This document shows, in pieces, positions 33,001 to 44,163 of a stretch of DNA of 64,000 bases. Every line of letters begins with the position of its first letter. Position 1 is the stretch's first letter. The notes beneath the pieces are model-generated. The model worked only from the letters and a program-made list of their open reading frames with translations. It ran no database searches and was not told the DNA's origin. Source of the stretch: Coptis chinensis (taxonomy: Eukaryota > Streptophyta > Magnoliopsida > Ranunculales > Ranunculaceae); contig CM027378.1 of NCBI GenBank assembly GCA_015680905.1, forward strand, positions 4,526,001 through 4,590,000, given 5' to 3'. Both the position numbers and the translations under genes were made by a program.

Positions 33001-34238
33001 GATGTGATCCACCTTCCTGAATTTGTCAGAATAGTGTTTGACAATATGTTTCCCAATTTCTTCTTGAGTATCTAGAGTGATGCCTTCATCAGTCTTCACT
33101 TATGTAATCAATAACTTGCTTCTGTTTCTATTGGCCATAACATGAAAGAATTTTGTACTCCTGTCATTGTCATTATCCTATTTTGTTCTTGATTTCTATT
33201 TCCAGAACATTTGCTCTTGCTGTAATAGAAGCTCCACTTGATTTTCTTGATCCACCATTTGTATAGCGAAATCTTCTGTTACATTTCCCTTCTCGAATTG
33301 TTCCCTACATCTATTCCAATTTTTTAGATTCTTCCTCCACTTTGACTTTGATATTGCCAAAAGTGTGTTTATTCCACTTCTTCAGGATACCCTTCAACCT
33401 CTTTAGTTTCTGTGTAATAATAAAGATGGAATTTCCCAGAAGTGGTTTCTGCCAACTGTCAAGAACTATGTCTCTGAAGGTAGGATGGGAACACCACATA
33501 TTGAAGAATTTAAAGGGCATGTTCTTGGGTTGAGGAATTCTGATATTTCCACCCAGAAGAGGAAAGTGATCAGAACAAATTTTGCTAGACACCTGGTACT
33601 TCCAACCAGGGAATAAGGAACCCCAGTTTGCATTACATAAAACTCTGTCTAACTTGCCCAGAATTTTGAAACTCCCTACTTGTTTATTCCACCAAGTGAG
33701 CTGATAACCACTGCTAGGAACTTCCATCAGTTGGTTATTGCTTATAAAGTTCCTGAAGTCATTCATGGAGGATGAAGTAGGATTGTTTCCACCTTTCTTT
33801 TAAGAAATACTCAAGTAGGCATTGAAGCCCCCAATAATCAGCCACGCCAAATTAAGTGTTATATTGATGTTAAACAGTTCTAGCCAGAGCTGCCTTCTTT
33901 GAACAGAGATACAGTAAGCATGAACTATGGTAATGAGAACACTGTCAACCACCACTGTAATGTGTTGATTTGAAAAAATGAATCAAAGTAGGAGTAGGAA
34001 TCGAAGCTTTCCAAATAAGCTAGAGATTGGGAACTCGATTTGGATTAGAACTAGGATTATAGTAAAAGGCATTGTTCATTCCTAGTGAGTGGAGAAAATT
34101 GATGAGAAAATCATTGGGATGTATTTTAGGTTCTACAATACCCACAATATCTGGTTCCCATTTAATGATAAGTTTGGATAAACGGCTCTGCAATTTGTCA
34201 TTTGCAATACCTCTAATATTCTAATAGATGCACCTCAT
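30084..34238 (-). pseudogene. LINE ORF2 (endonuclease-RT-RNase H)
   Basis: Likely start ATG at 34238, with a stop in the fifth codon region followed by NIRGIANDKLQSRLSKLII, the usual endonuclease N-terminus. The endonuclease end has the DHFPL box (33580 region, CSDHFPLLGG). RT: SSPGPDRFSGYFFHHCWDIV, FRPICLSNFVFKVITKILA and QYGFIPNRISQQAI (33099-32479), GLKQGDPLSPMLFAL, and the active site LLFADDIFHL (about 32190). Then a zinc-binding region, CCICKQEEENLDHILYHC (about 31010), and RNase H with INVDGSSCGNPSMAGWGVGV (30560). The true C-terminus is the frame 30314-30084 (WRETNSGADSCARHGAAL). Breaks lie near 33110, 32480, 31990, 31600, 31275 and 30390. Confidence 0.88.
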
Positions 34239-34979
34239 TGTGAAGATTGGAGATTTATTGATGGAAATGGTGAGAGTCACCTTATTCTTCCTTACTACCA
34301 GTCCTAGATCGGGATCTGGATCTGGTGGTGGGTAGATCTGTTTTATGTTGTTACCATTGCAGTTTGTAAGTGCCTTTGTTAGAAAGGACTTGTTCCCCAG
34401 CTTCGTCTTCTATCACATCAGCCCAACTCGAGGATTGTGGAGAGTTTGCATCAGGTGGTTTATCCTCTAAGTCTCGAATCTGTTTTTTTTAACCATAAGA
34501 TGTAGAACTTGCTCCATCTGTTTCAGAGTATGCTATTATTATTCCTACTGGGGTGGTATGAATCCGAGAGACAGAGCTTCCCTTATTACGAGAGATTAAT
34601 AAAGTCTCCTCTCTGGAATTTGTTGGAGAATCAATTGATTCTATTTGATCCTTTTGAAATCCCACAACTTCCTCTGTATTCTTATCACATTCAGGGATTT
34701 CTCTTCCTGTAATTCGAGTTGCCTGGTCAATGACATGGATTGGTGAAGCATTTTGTTTTCCTTAATCTACATTTTGTTCCAATCCTAGATTTTGTGTATG
34801 ATTCGCTTCCTTCCCAATGATAATCTCTTGAATTTCTTCCTGATCAGCTACATGATGGTCCTGGTCCTCAATAGTGTTTTTCTATGTTTTTTGCTGTCCA
34901 AATGGTTTCCACTTGTTTACTTAATTGTTTCTCCTGAGTTCCTTTTCTTTCCATGTCTTCTAAAAGTTTTTTCATCCAT

Positions 34980-35874
34980 AAGTTCCAAGTGGGGGAGTGG
35001 CATCCATTACAACCTCCTTATCTTTGTTTCCCTTATCCTTGTTAGTCTGCATATCACTTCGGAGCTTCCTGCATTCCGTGGCAAAATACCCCACAATTTT
35101 ACAATGTGTGCACATTTTTGGAAGTTTGCCCACCTCCACTATTTGCTAGAAGTTGATGCTCTTTGTCCTGACATAAATTTGATATGAAATTGGTTCATAG
35201 AGGCCCACATCCACCAAAATATTAGCATAGTATCCATACTCTCTATTGAGAGTTTTCTCATCGATTTGCATAGGGTACCCCACTCCACGAGCAATGGACA
35301 TCAGTGATTCTGGTTCCTAATATTCCTGACCTAGGCCAGGTAATCTGATCCAAACCAGGCCATGAGATTGTCGTTGGCTGTCAAGATTGAAATTTGGAGT
35401 CCATTGACTGATTCTCATAGGAATTTTATCAAAGTCCCATGATCTTTTGGCCCAAACTCTGTTAAGATCTTCTACATTCGAAAATCTTAGAAAAAGAAAA
35501 CCTTCGCCAATAGGGGTAATGATCCATTCACCTGTTGGCTTCCAAATTTGTGTTGCAATTGCCCGAACTCTCTCCAGTGAAATTTTTTGTAAATCTATTC
35601 TTCCAACCAAACATTGTTTGCAGCAAAGCAAACCATTTTCATAAGCTTTTTCTGGAATTGTGATAGCTGGATACTCCCCCATTTTTTCTGGAATAGGTAG
35701 TTCCTAGAATTCAACCGGTTGCCGCAATTGTTGTTTCGCTGCATCCACATAGGAAATTTTCGTAACACCTTTTTGTGAATCTTGAGCAGTTTTCTCATTG
35801 AGAGTTGATTGCTTATCTTGTAGCTGTGTTTCATTATTAGTTTTGCTTGGATTCTCAAACTCATAAAGATCCAT
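34980..35874 (-). pseudogene. LINE ORF1 (DUF4283 and zinc knuckle)
   Basis: Starts MDLYEFENPSKTNN at 35874. A stop at about 35706 precedes the DUF4283 region (35682-35317), with LERVRAIATQIWKPTGEWII, FLFLRFSNVEDLNRVWAKRSW, and LVWIRLPGL at its end. A CCHC-type knuckle follows near 35120-35080 (MCTHCKIVGYFATECRKL). ORF1 of plant L1 elements binds the RNA. Further hydrophilic sequence down to about 34240 may be its C-terminus but is too decayed to follow. Confidence 0.8.
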
Positions 35875-35884
35875 CTTTGAATAC

Positions 35885-36110
35885 CTTTTCAGAACTCACA
35901 CTATAAAGCAATGTAGGATTTTACCCGAAAAGAAATGGAACATGAGAGGGTTGCGAAGCAATGCCTTGTATTCCAATCTCTCCATAACTCACACTGTAAA
36001 TTAAAGCAGAGGAGGATTTTACCCAAGAAGAAGGAAGAGGCACCCAAATTTCAGAACTCACACTGTTGATCAATGGAGGATTTTACCCTAAATGGAAGGA
36101 AGTATGAAGA
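35885..36110 (-). repeat. Repeats in LINE 5' leader
   Basis: Three imperfect copies share CAGAACTCACACT (or TAACTCACACT) and GGATTTTACCC, at about 35891-35925, 35986-36034 and 36053-36090. Tandem monomers at the 5' end of a LINE can act as promoter units. Confidence 0.55.
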
Positions 36111-36259
36111 TGAGAAGATAAGATTATTTCACCAAACTTATTTTTGACTAAAAGCGGCAAAAAAAGGAGTAATGTATCATTTAAACAACTTATGTTATGT
36201 CATTCATAGTCGCCCAGTAATTGGTCCCTATTTTTTATCCCCAGTCAGCCAAGTCGCCT

Positions 36260-36767
36260 TCACATTCATCATCTCTCTCATTTTTTATGTTTCTTTCCAT
36301 CTCAAACAACAAACACCCAAAGTCAATAAATTTGCAGTAGAATCAAAACAAGTTGTAGAGATTACTTTAAAAATCATAAATTGAAGTATGTTCTCTTAGT
36401 ATTATTACACTTAATCCCTATACAATTTAACTTTTTATTTATTTATAACCCATCTCTAAAAAAAATGGAGGTGGCCGGGGTGCGTGTGCAATGGTAATTC
36501 TAATAGAAGATTATGAAGGAATAAGAAAATGGAGGAGATAAGAGAGGGAGGTCCCATTTTAGTTGGCGTGGCTAGTATCTAATGAGGGGGGGGGGGATAT
36601 TGTGGTGGAAAAGGAAATACCTTTTACTTTTCTCCGTTTGTTTACCACCTAATCTAGTTGCAAATAAAGGTTGTTTAACACGTGTGGTCTTCTCATTGGA
36701 CTGTGTTACAATTGAAGTGTAACACATTGTTACCCTATAATTTCCCTTGAAAGACAATCACGCATTG
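36260..36767. other. Unassigned DNA between LINE and PIF element
   Basis: No domain is recognised. It contains a run of 11-13 G at 36583-36594. This is probably the sequence into which the LINE inserted. Confidence 0.45.
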
Positions 36768-37362
36768 TTAAGGCTAAGTCCAATGGTGCGGCAAAACACC
36801 AAGCATGACAAAAATTGTGATCCAATGGTGTGTCAAAATGCTAACTTGCCAACGCTATTAGTATAATTTTACATATCTATACCGCCAATTTTAACGATAT
36901 AGCGTATGCTCTGCACGCCAGTACAAGTGGCGGCTAGAGAAATCTAATCTACACGCCTCTCTGTGTGGCGGCTAGAATTTTGGTTCATGTTTCCACCCAC
37001 TACTCATAGGAGCGGCTAGAACTAAATTTGACCCTACCAAAGTTATTTAAATTATTTTAAGAAATTAATTTGTGCAATTACCTTTCTATCCTACCCTTTT
37101 ATATTTTTGTGCTTTAGTTGTATTTCTATAATTTTATTTTACGCTTGATATGTCCTAAGTTCTATTTTAAGATTAAATTAATTCCGATTTGTAACAACTT
37201 AATTATTGAAATAAAACTTTTATTGAAAATAAGAAAACAACTTATATACACATAATATAAATAGGGAAAAATTAAAGCATAATACACACAACAAGTTAAA
37301 AGGAAATACATTAAAAATGCATCAAATAGGTACGAAGCATTTAAAATACTTAATCAAATTAA

Positions 37363-38005
37363 TCAATCGCTTTCTTCGCAGTATTCTTCGAAGTGCAAAT
37401 TTCTTGAAACAGTTAGTGCATTGCGAAGAGTTTGATCTTTCAAGATTTGTTTCTTTGTGTTTTTGTACCATTCTTTTCCTTGAGGTGTCATAGTCAAAGT
37501 ATTTGTGCTCATGATCTCCTTTTCCCACATTAATGTCTCACACAATTTTGTTTTCTACAAGTTTAACCCTTGAAGGATTATGCACTTCATTTTCATAGAA
37601 TTTTTTCCCACGGTCAGTCGCTACCTCAATGGCCTCCGTTGCCTGTTAAGATTGTCGCGTTAATTCTTTGAGAGAAGATTCGTTTTGACTTTCAACTTTT
37701 TTTTTTGGATTTGTCTCTTCCATAATCCGATTTTTTTTATGAACCAGGTCCTTGCATTTCAAAATCAGGTGTTCCCCCCATGCCAACTTGTTCGTTTAAT
37801 GGAGTTGAATTAGTTTGAGAGAAACTAGGTGTAGTTGTAATTGAATGACGAGCCCATTTTTCATAGTCTTTCAAAATAAACCACGCATGATCAAATTTGG
37901 AAGGTTTAATTATTATTCGAAGACTTGGTGACATACAACTTTCTTGCTTGCTCCATCTGTAAAAATAAATAAATATTAGTTTGAGTTTAATCAATTCTAG
38001 CTAAA

Positions 38006-38097
<92 letters not shown>

Positions 38098-38378
38098 ACT
38101 TACAATGTCCATTTCGTTAGTTCTTGATCTGTTCATATCATCGGCTTGATATAAACAACTTTATTTATCAGCTGCCAATGACTTGTAACACTTCTCATAG
38201 TCCGTGCCTCTGTAAAACCCCGCATCATCCTCTGATTGTCAAATTGTTCTTTAATTTTATCCTACAGCATGTTGCCTGATTGATTTGTTCCGGTAATTAG
38301 ATCAATTGAATTATCCAACCATGCGTAGCATAATACTGTATCTTCATCAATGCTAAAGGATGCTCCCCTGCTTGACAT
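37363..38378 (-). pseudogene. PIF/Harbinger ORF1 (Myb/NAM-associated type)
   Basis: Starts MSSRGASFSIDEDTVLCYAW at 38378, the trihelix-like DNA-binding start of this family. Exon 1 continues with NSIDLITGTNQSGNML and TEARTMRSVTSHWQLINK to 38104. An intron (38103-37957) with normal borders holds the TA microsatellite. Exon 2 starts at 37956 with KFDHAWFILKDYEKWA-like residues, the NAM-associated C-terminal domain, and the frame ends in LHFEEYCEESD at 37363. Stops at about 37740 and frameshifts break exon 2. ORF1 works with the transposase to bind element ends. Confidence 0.78.
38011..38094. repeat. (TA)42 microsatellite
   Basis: 84 bases of pure TA, inside the intron of the PIF/Harbinger ORF1. 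Confidence 0.97.
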
Positions 38379-38577
38379 TGCTACTAAAAGACAACGGTAA
38401 TGTATTATGAGGAAAAAAATATAAAGATATACATAAAAATGTATTATTGATGTTTGTGGGAATGAGAGAGATGAAGACAATCTTTTTATATTTGCAAAGT
38501 TGATAAGATTGAATTATTGGATTTTATTTTCTTGTACGTGGTTATCAAGACAACCTTTATATAACAAGAAAGTAGAC

Positions 38578-38748
38578 TATACACTATTTATTGGGGTCTA
38601 TACACTATTTATTAGGGTCATTGGGTTGTGGGCAAGATTGAAATGAATAATGTCAAACATGTACTATTTATTGGGTTGTGGGCAAGATTGAAATGAATAA
38701 TGTACACTATTTATTGGGTTGTGTGCAAGATTGAAGTGAATAGTGTAG
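38578..38748. repeat. Tandem repeats in the divergent promoter region
   Basis: Three to four copies of a unit of about 41-60 bases with core TACTATTTATTGGGTTGTGG and GCAAGATTGAAATGAATAAT lie between the divergent ORF1 and transposase. The position suggests a shared regulatory region of the element. Confidence 0.65.
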
Positions 38749-38963
38749 AGTGATTCAAATGAATAATTGTTGGCTAAGAAATTCCATTGTATACCAAGGG
38801 TAGAGTTTATTTTTAGAAGTAGTTAAGAAGTATAAAATTATGAAGGATAAAATTATTGGATATCAATTGTCTTTATATATAACACAAACCAATTTGCTAT
38901 ATCACACAACTCAACTTCTCTAAATATTTTCAATTTTTCTTTCATAATTTATTTTCTAGCAAA

Positions 38964-40315
38964 ATGAATTATGATAGTGATAGTGATTACAATTCTGATG
39001 ATTCCCAGAGAAGACGACGTATTGAACGACACTTCATGCATGAACAAAAAGTGTTGACAACAGCTGCACTCGCAATTTAATTAAATCTAGCTACATCGGT
39101 TCATATCATTGAAAACTCCAATCAACCAACTCTCTATATTGGGTCTGTCCCAGGACGCGCTTATAGGAACTGTAATAGGGCAACGGGTAATGCTTTCTTA
39201 AAGGTCGATTATTTCGGTGTCAATCCCACATTTGATAAAGTTCTATTTTGAAAGCGCAACAGAATGAGCAGTCACCTATTCTCGAGGATTAGGAGCGGTC
39301 TTAAAGAACACAATGATTTCTAGATGAAGAAATATGATGCAGCCAATAAACCTAGTTTGTCGTCATATGACAAAATATTGTGTGCATTGCAATTGCTAGC
39401 AAATGGAAGCCCAACTGATTTAATGGATCAGTATTTTCGTATTGCACAATCAACAACACTTTCATTTGTTAAAATATTTTGCAAACATGTGGTGGAGAGA
39501 TTTGGTGCACAATATCTGAGATCTCCAAATGAACAAGGCGTTGCCAGATTGCTTTGTGTTGCTGAGTTAAGAGGTTTTCCTGGCATGCTTGGCAGCCTAG
39601 ATTGTATCCATTGGACGTGGCAAATATGTCCAATGGAGTGGGCAGGACAATATAGTGGACGACATGGATCAACAACTCTCGTACTCGAGGCAGTTGCTTC
39701 TTTCGACATGTCAATATGGTATGCTTACTTCGGTTTACTAGGTACTAATAATGATGTTAATGTTTTGTGGCGCTCTAATCTTTTCCACAAACTAACATTA
39801 GGTTTGACCCTTCCGGCAAACTATTCTCTCATAGGTAAGGACTATACTGTCGGTCACTACTTGGCTGACTGTATATATCCTCAGTTGTCTACACTAGTGA
39901 TAACGAAAAAGAATCCCAAATCAAGAAGAGATAAATTTTTTATGCTGATGCAAGAATCTTACAGAAAAGACGTTGAACGAGCATTTGGGGTTCTTCAATC
40001 TAGTTTTGCAATTGTTAGAGGCAAAGCTCGCTTGTGGGACAAAGATGTGCTCCATGATGTTATTTTGGCGTGCATTATTTTGCATAACATGATTGTTGAG
40101 GAAGAACGACATAACTATTTGAACACTTACGTTTATGGAGACTTTGAGCCTATCATTAACCATGATTACTTTCAAAATTCTTAGCAGAAATTGTTCCCAA
40201 CCGAAACCCCAATTCAGTTGAATTTCACAGAGTCTTGCAACGCATGGCGTATGTGCATAATAGGCACGAGCATGTGGAATTAGAGCAGCGTCTGATTAAC
40301 CATTTATTGGAATGA
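38964..40315 (+). pseudogene. PIF/Harbinger DDE transposase
   Basis: Starts MNYDSDSDYNSDDSQRRRR at 38964. Stops occur at 39077, 39247 and 39321 before the long open part. The DDE_4-type catalytic domain shows GSLDCIHWTW (first Asp, about 39600), GTNNDVNVLW (second Asp, about 39750) and ERAFGVLQ (Glu, about 39978), followed by LHDVILACIILHNMIVEEE. After a frameshift at about 40184 the true C-terminus continues as EFHRVLQRMAYVHNRHEHVE to a stop at 40315. The catalytic residues are present but the gene is broken. It cuts and pastes DNA at TTA/TAA targets. Confidence 0.88.
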
Positions 40316-40330
40316 CGCGATCACAATTAA

Positions 40331-41990
40331 GATGCTTTTATGTTTTGTATTTGCTTTATGTTTCCAGTGTTTACGTTTAAAGTTCTATGTTGTATGTTGT
40401 GCTATAATTTCAATCTTGTATTTTTCTTATTGTAAGTTCTACTTTGAATAATGTGTGTTTTAAGAATGTGAATTAAAAGAACATCAAATCACCCATTCGT
40501 TTCGTAAAGATCAAGTTGCTACTGTGTGAATTACAAGAATGTGAAAAGATTATTAAAACAATCTTTTCATTTTCTTATGTGACTAAAACATATTTTCTCA
40601 GATTGATCTTCAACCAAATTAAGCATTTGGAACTTTGTAGTATTAACTATCAACCAAAGGTTTCAGAGCAATTTGTAAAACTTGCTAAAGTTAATATTCA
40701 TACAAAGTATAAGTACTACCTTACGTCTACAATTAATCCACCACTTAAAAGCTGAAGACAAAATGAAACAAGTGCTAATGCACTAGAACTTAAGCAGCAT
40801 CAACACTTATGTCACGCTGTCCAATTTCATAATGAATTACTTTTTCATGTAGAACTCGAAGTCCCAATCTCAGCCCATTTAGAAGTAAACTTAGGTCGAA
40901 AACGGCAGAACTCCTAATTTTCATTCAGCAAACTAAATTTCTGACGGGTTTCTTCCAGATAGCACTACGTTTTCCACAGATATCCAAAAGCAACGAGGCT
41001 TTTTGAGTTGTATAGATAACACACAGACCTTACTTCTTTACATTTTACAAAAAAACTCAATCTCATTTTAAACATACTAAAACTAGGCTCGAACACAGTG
41101 TACAAAAACTGATTTCTAACGCACTATTTTCTGCCAACCAAACTTTGTGATACCATATCTATCTCCACATGACTCTGAATGTGTCGAGGCCAATTGGGTT
41201 GGAAAGCTAGCACACTGGTCTTACCTTTTTCATGTTTTAGCATGGGTTTGAATATGAACCAAACTATGTGAAAATGTGGCTCCAAAACTGACGCAAATCC
41301 TGATTTCAGCAGTCAAAGAATTCTGACGTCCAAAGTTGTGGAAACCACAACTCTCTCCTCATAAATCCAAATTGAGCGAGGCTCGCTACTTTGGATAGAG
41401 ACCCACTAAACTTTCATTCAGATTTGGATTCAATGAAAATGAGTAACGTTCAATTTTATACGTAATATCAAAGACAGAGGCAGAAACATAGAATTTCAGT
41501 TTTTAAAACCAATTTCCAGTTCGCCAATAACACCAAACAATTAAACTTACACTCAATTTGAATTCAACAATCACACAACATAATCAATATGATCTTAAAC
41601 ATGTTCAACCAATACTCATAAATTCCAAACAAATTCAAAAATACCCGCGACCAATCGAACTTTGATTTCAAAAATGCCCACCGTGCAAATCAACACCACC
41701 AACAATTCCAGCACGATCAATACGACAATTGAATTTATGCACACTAGTCCACTCCACCACCAGTTTATGAATTTAAAATTTATAATAGTCTTACAATAAA
41801 ATCGGAGAGAACCTCCTTTGTAATATGGACATTAAATCATATCTCAAATTCTGTCAAAACTTGTAAATCTCACATATATAACAAGCCAACACTTATTACT
41901 AATTCCAATAGATAATTATAAGTCTAGCATTATTACAAATATGTATTGAACAATGAAATACTAAAGAAACAATAATTGGTACTTCCTCCT
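40331..41990. other. Unassigned, LTR-like noncoding DNA
   Basis: No coding domain. The style from 40740 to 41760 (CCACAACTCTCTCCTC, GAGCGAGGCTCGCTACTTTG, repeated 'AACTGATTTC...' phrases) resembles LTRs of plant Ty3/gypsy elements, but I find no paired copy or clear TG...CA borders in the window. Confidence 0.3.
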
Positions 41991-41999
41991 CCATGGGAG

Positions 42000-43330
42000 C
42001 TTGTGTAACGCATGGATGGATCAACTGATTCACCCATAAAATGAGGGACATATACAACCTCCCTTGAGATAGATGGTCGAGTCTGAACTTGGGGAAGTCA
42101 TTTGAGTCTCAACTACTTGAGACGGGGAAGAATATGGAATGTGATTACTACTCAATTCTTGACGAACGAATTCATAGATATCATCCACATTAGCGTACAA
42201 CCCATGATTCATTTTGCTAATGATACTAGCCATAGGTGCCATGCATGTAGTCCTATAACATCGTCTTCAACTATGCCTAAATTGATACCATAGTTAAATA
42301 AATTAAATGTTGATACAAAAAAATAAAATAAACATTTAATTTACTTATTGGTGTCAAGTTGGCATCAATAGGGAGATATGGCACCAAATCTTTGTCAATT
42401 GGTGGAACAGGGAAATTATAGATTTTGCCATTACGACAAGTAATAGGGATAACCCAATTGCGGCAGGAGTAACAACTACCTCAACCTGTGATAGTGGGGG
42501 AGATGATGAGCGAATAAGGGTTGCCCCATTGACTGTAAGATACCTACATTATCCCCAAGACCAGCTGCACCAACAAAGTTCATATTCACACCACTGTAAA
42601 TTGGGGATAGAAGCATCCCCACTGAGACATGAGCCCAATAGTTAGTGTATTGCTGCTCACTAACATGTCTAATCGAGGCATCAACAGAAATGCCGCCACT
42701 ATTGTACCATCAGAGCAATATATTAATTTGGAATCCATTAAGATTCATATGGGAAGGGGGATCACAAGGAACTGAAGGAACGCCAGTGACTTGGCAACGA
42801 CAACGCTCTCCTAAATACCAAACATTAACTAACGGTCCAAACAAGATGCATTACCGACTAGTCAACTCTAATGCTTTCTGAATATATGGATGGTTTATGC
42901 GTATGCATGTGGAATCTGCCTATGAAAGCCATATAATAGAACTCCGAATATGAGACTCTACCTACTCTCGCGTTAGACTTAGATTACAATGAGCTTCACC
43001 TGCAACCTTATGACGGTAAGTTGGACCCTAATTATTTATAGCAGGAAATTAGTCGGGCTCTTCAAGTATCTGAACGTGCATGCCATTTTGAAAATAGGAA
43101 TAATACCAGTACTTAACATAAACAAAAATATTAGCACATAATTAACTAATCAAGTCCATTTAAAAAATAATTAACTTTAATTACTTCAATGACTTGCCAC
43201 ATCCCCACCACAATTCTACTACCCTTACCACTGCTAAAATGACATACCAAGTCCAAAGACCCGATCAGATGCGTATATGCAGCTCCTCCTCAGTCATAAC
43301 TTGAAGTAGTTTTACTGTTGAGTATTTCAA
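42000..43330 (-). other. Unidentified decayed coding region
   Basis: Minus-strand frames hold protein-like stretches (for example MAPMASIISKMNHGLYANVD at 42242 and HCNLSLTREVESHIRSSII-like at about 42980), broken by stops and possible introns. Base composition is richer in GC than the flanks. I do not recognise a family. It may be part of a TE of the plant-mobile-domain kind or a host gene fragment. Confidence 0.3.
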
Positions 43331-43399
43331 AGTTGTTGATGTGGTTCACCATAAATTGTTTGGAGATTGAATGATAGGGAGTTTTGAAATAAAAGAAGG

Positions 43400-44163
43400 T
43401 AGTTTTTTTTAGTTTAGGACTTGTATTGGTTAACTCTATTTGTATTGAACAAACATGAAAGAGCTTAAGTTGTTTAAGTAATTAAAAGAACACAAACTTG
43501 AAAGAAATGAATTAAAATGATTGATTGAAGCAAAGAACAACAAATAAGAAATGATTGATTGATTGAAGAACATAAAGTAAATAACAAGATTGAAAATGAA
43601 GAACAAAAGTAAATGACTTGAATGAAAAATGACTAGAAAATAAATCCTATATGACACTAGAATAAGTCTAGGTGCATTCTCTCTCCCTAACTTTTAGTTC
43701 TTATACCCCTACTTTATGCAAATGACTGATTTGCCATCTTCCATTACATTTGAGAAACATCACCATTTGCTTTATGCTTTTGCTTTTTTGCTTTTGCTTT
43801 TTGATTTCTTCTTGATCAAGATAGGTTTTAGAGAAAGCCTTCTTTTGTGTTAAGGACATCTATCTCTGGTCTTCTGAGTTGAGGACTTAACTTTTAGCTA
43901 TTTGGTTATGAGTCCTTTGACTTTTGACTTTGATATTTGACTTTGACTTTTTCAACACTTTTTCATAGCAACTTTGAGTTTTCATAATAAGCATAGATAA
44001 GGCTCCTTTTGGTGCTAAGGCACAACTTTTATGATAAATGGTCTGAATTGTTCTGTAACCTGGAAAAGGCAATAAAAGCTATAAGTTGTCTTTTCATTTT
44101 GCGTAAGAAGGGCTGTAATGCAGTAATGTAAGGGTAATAAAATGCACATTTGGGAGCTGATCA
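43400..44163 (-). repeat. Element C 3' LTR (outer limit uncertain)
   Basis: On the sense strand the LTR starts TGATCAGCTCCCAAATGTG right after a PPT-like GTTATTTAGGGGTGG, the same arrangement as in element B (TGATAAGAGCCC). The other border is not clear. Sequence to about 43400 is AT-rich and noncoding. Confidence 0.5.

Larger units (their letters stand above)
29969..36245 (-). mobile_element. Plant LINE (L1-type), nearly full length, decayed
   Basis: Read on the minus strand: 5' leader with repeats, ORF1, ORF2 (endonuclease, RT, zinc-binding region, RNase H), a short 3' tail ending CTTTTAGC and then a poly-A of about 11 (the T run at 29970-29980). A 14-bp target duplication with one mismatch flanks it (29955-29968 and 36246-36259). 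The length of 6.3 kb suits a full-length plant L1. Both ORFs carry stops and frameshifts. Confidence 0.88.
36768..40330. mobile_element. PIF/Harbinger transposon, degenerate
   Basis: It contains the two divergent genes of this superfamily: ORF1 (minus, 38378-37363) and transposase (plus, 38964-40315). The left end is probably at about 36768, where TTAAGG begins GGCTAAGTCCAATGGTG, a style common at Harbinger ends, with related CCAATGGTG boxes repeated at 36781 and 36833. I could not find the matching right inverted repeat after 40315, so the right limit is provisional. Confidence 0.75.

Noticed and set aside
38011-38094. TA tract as a target for or border of an insertion
   Set aside because: It lies within an intron with good splice borders, and no element edge coincides with it.
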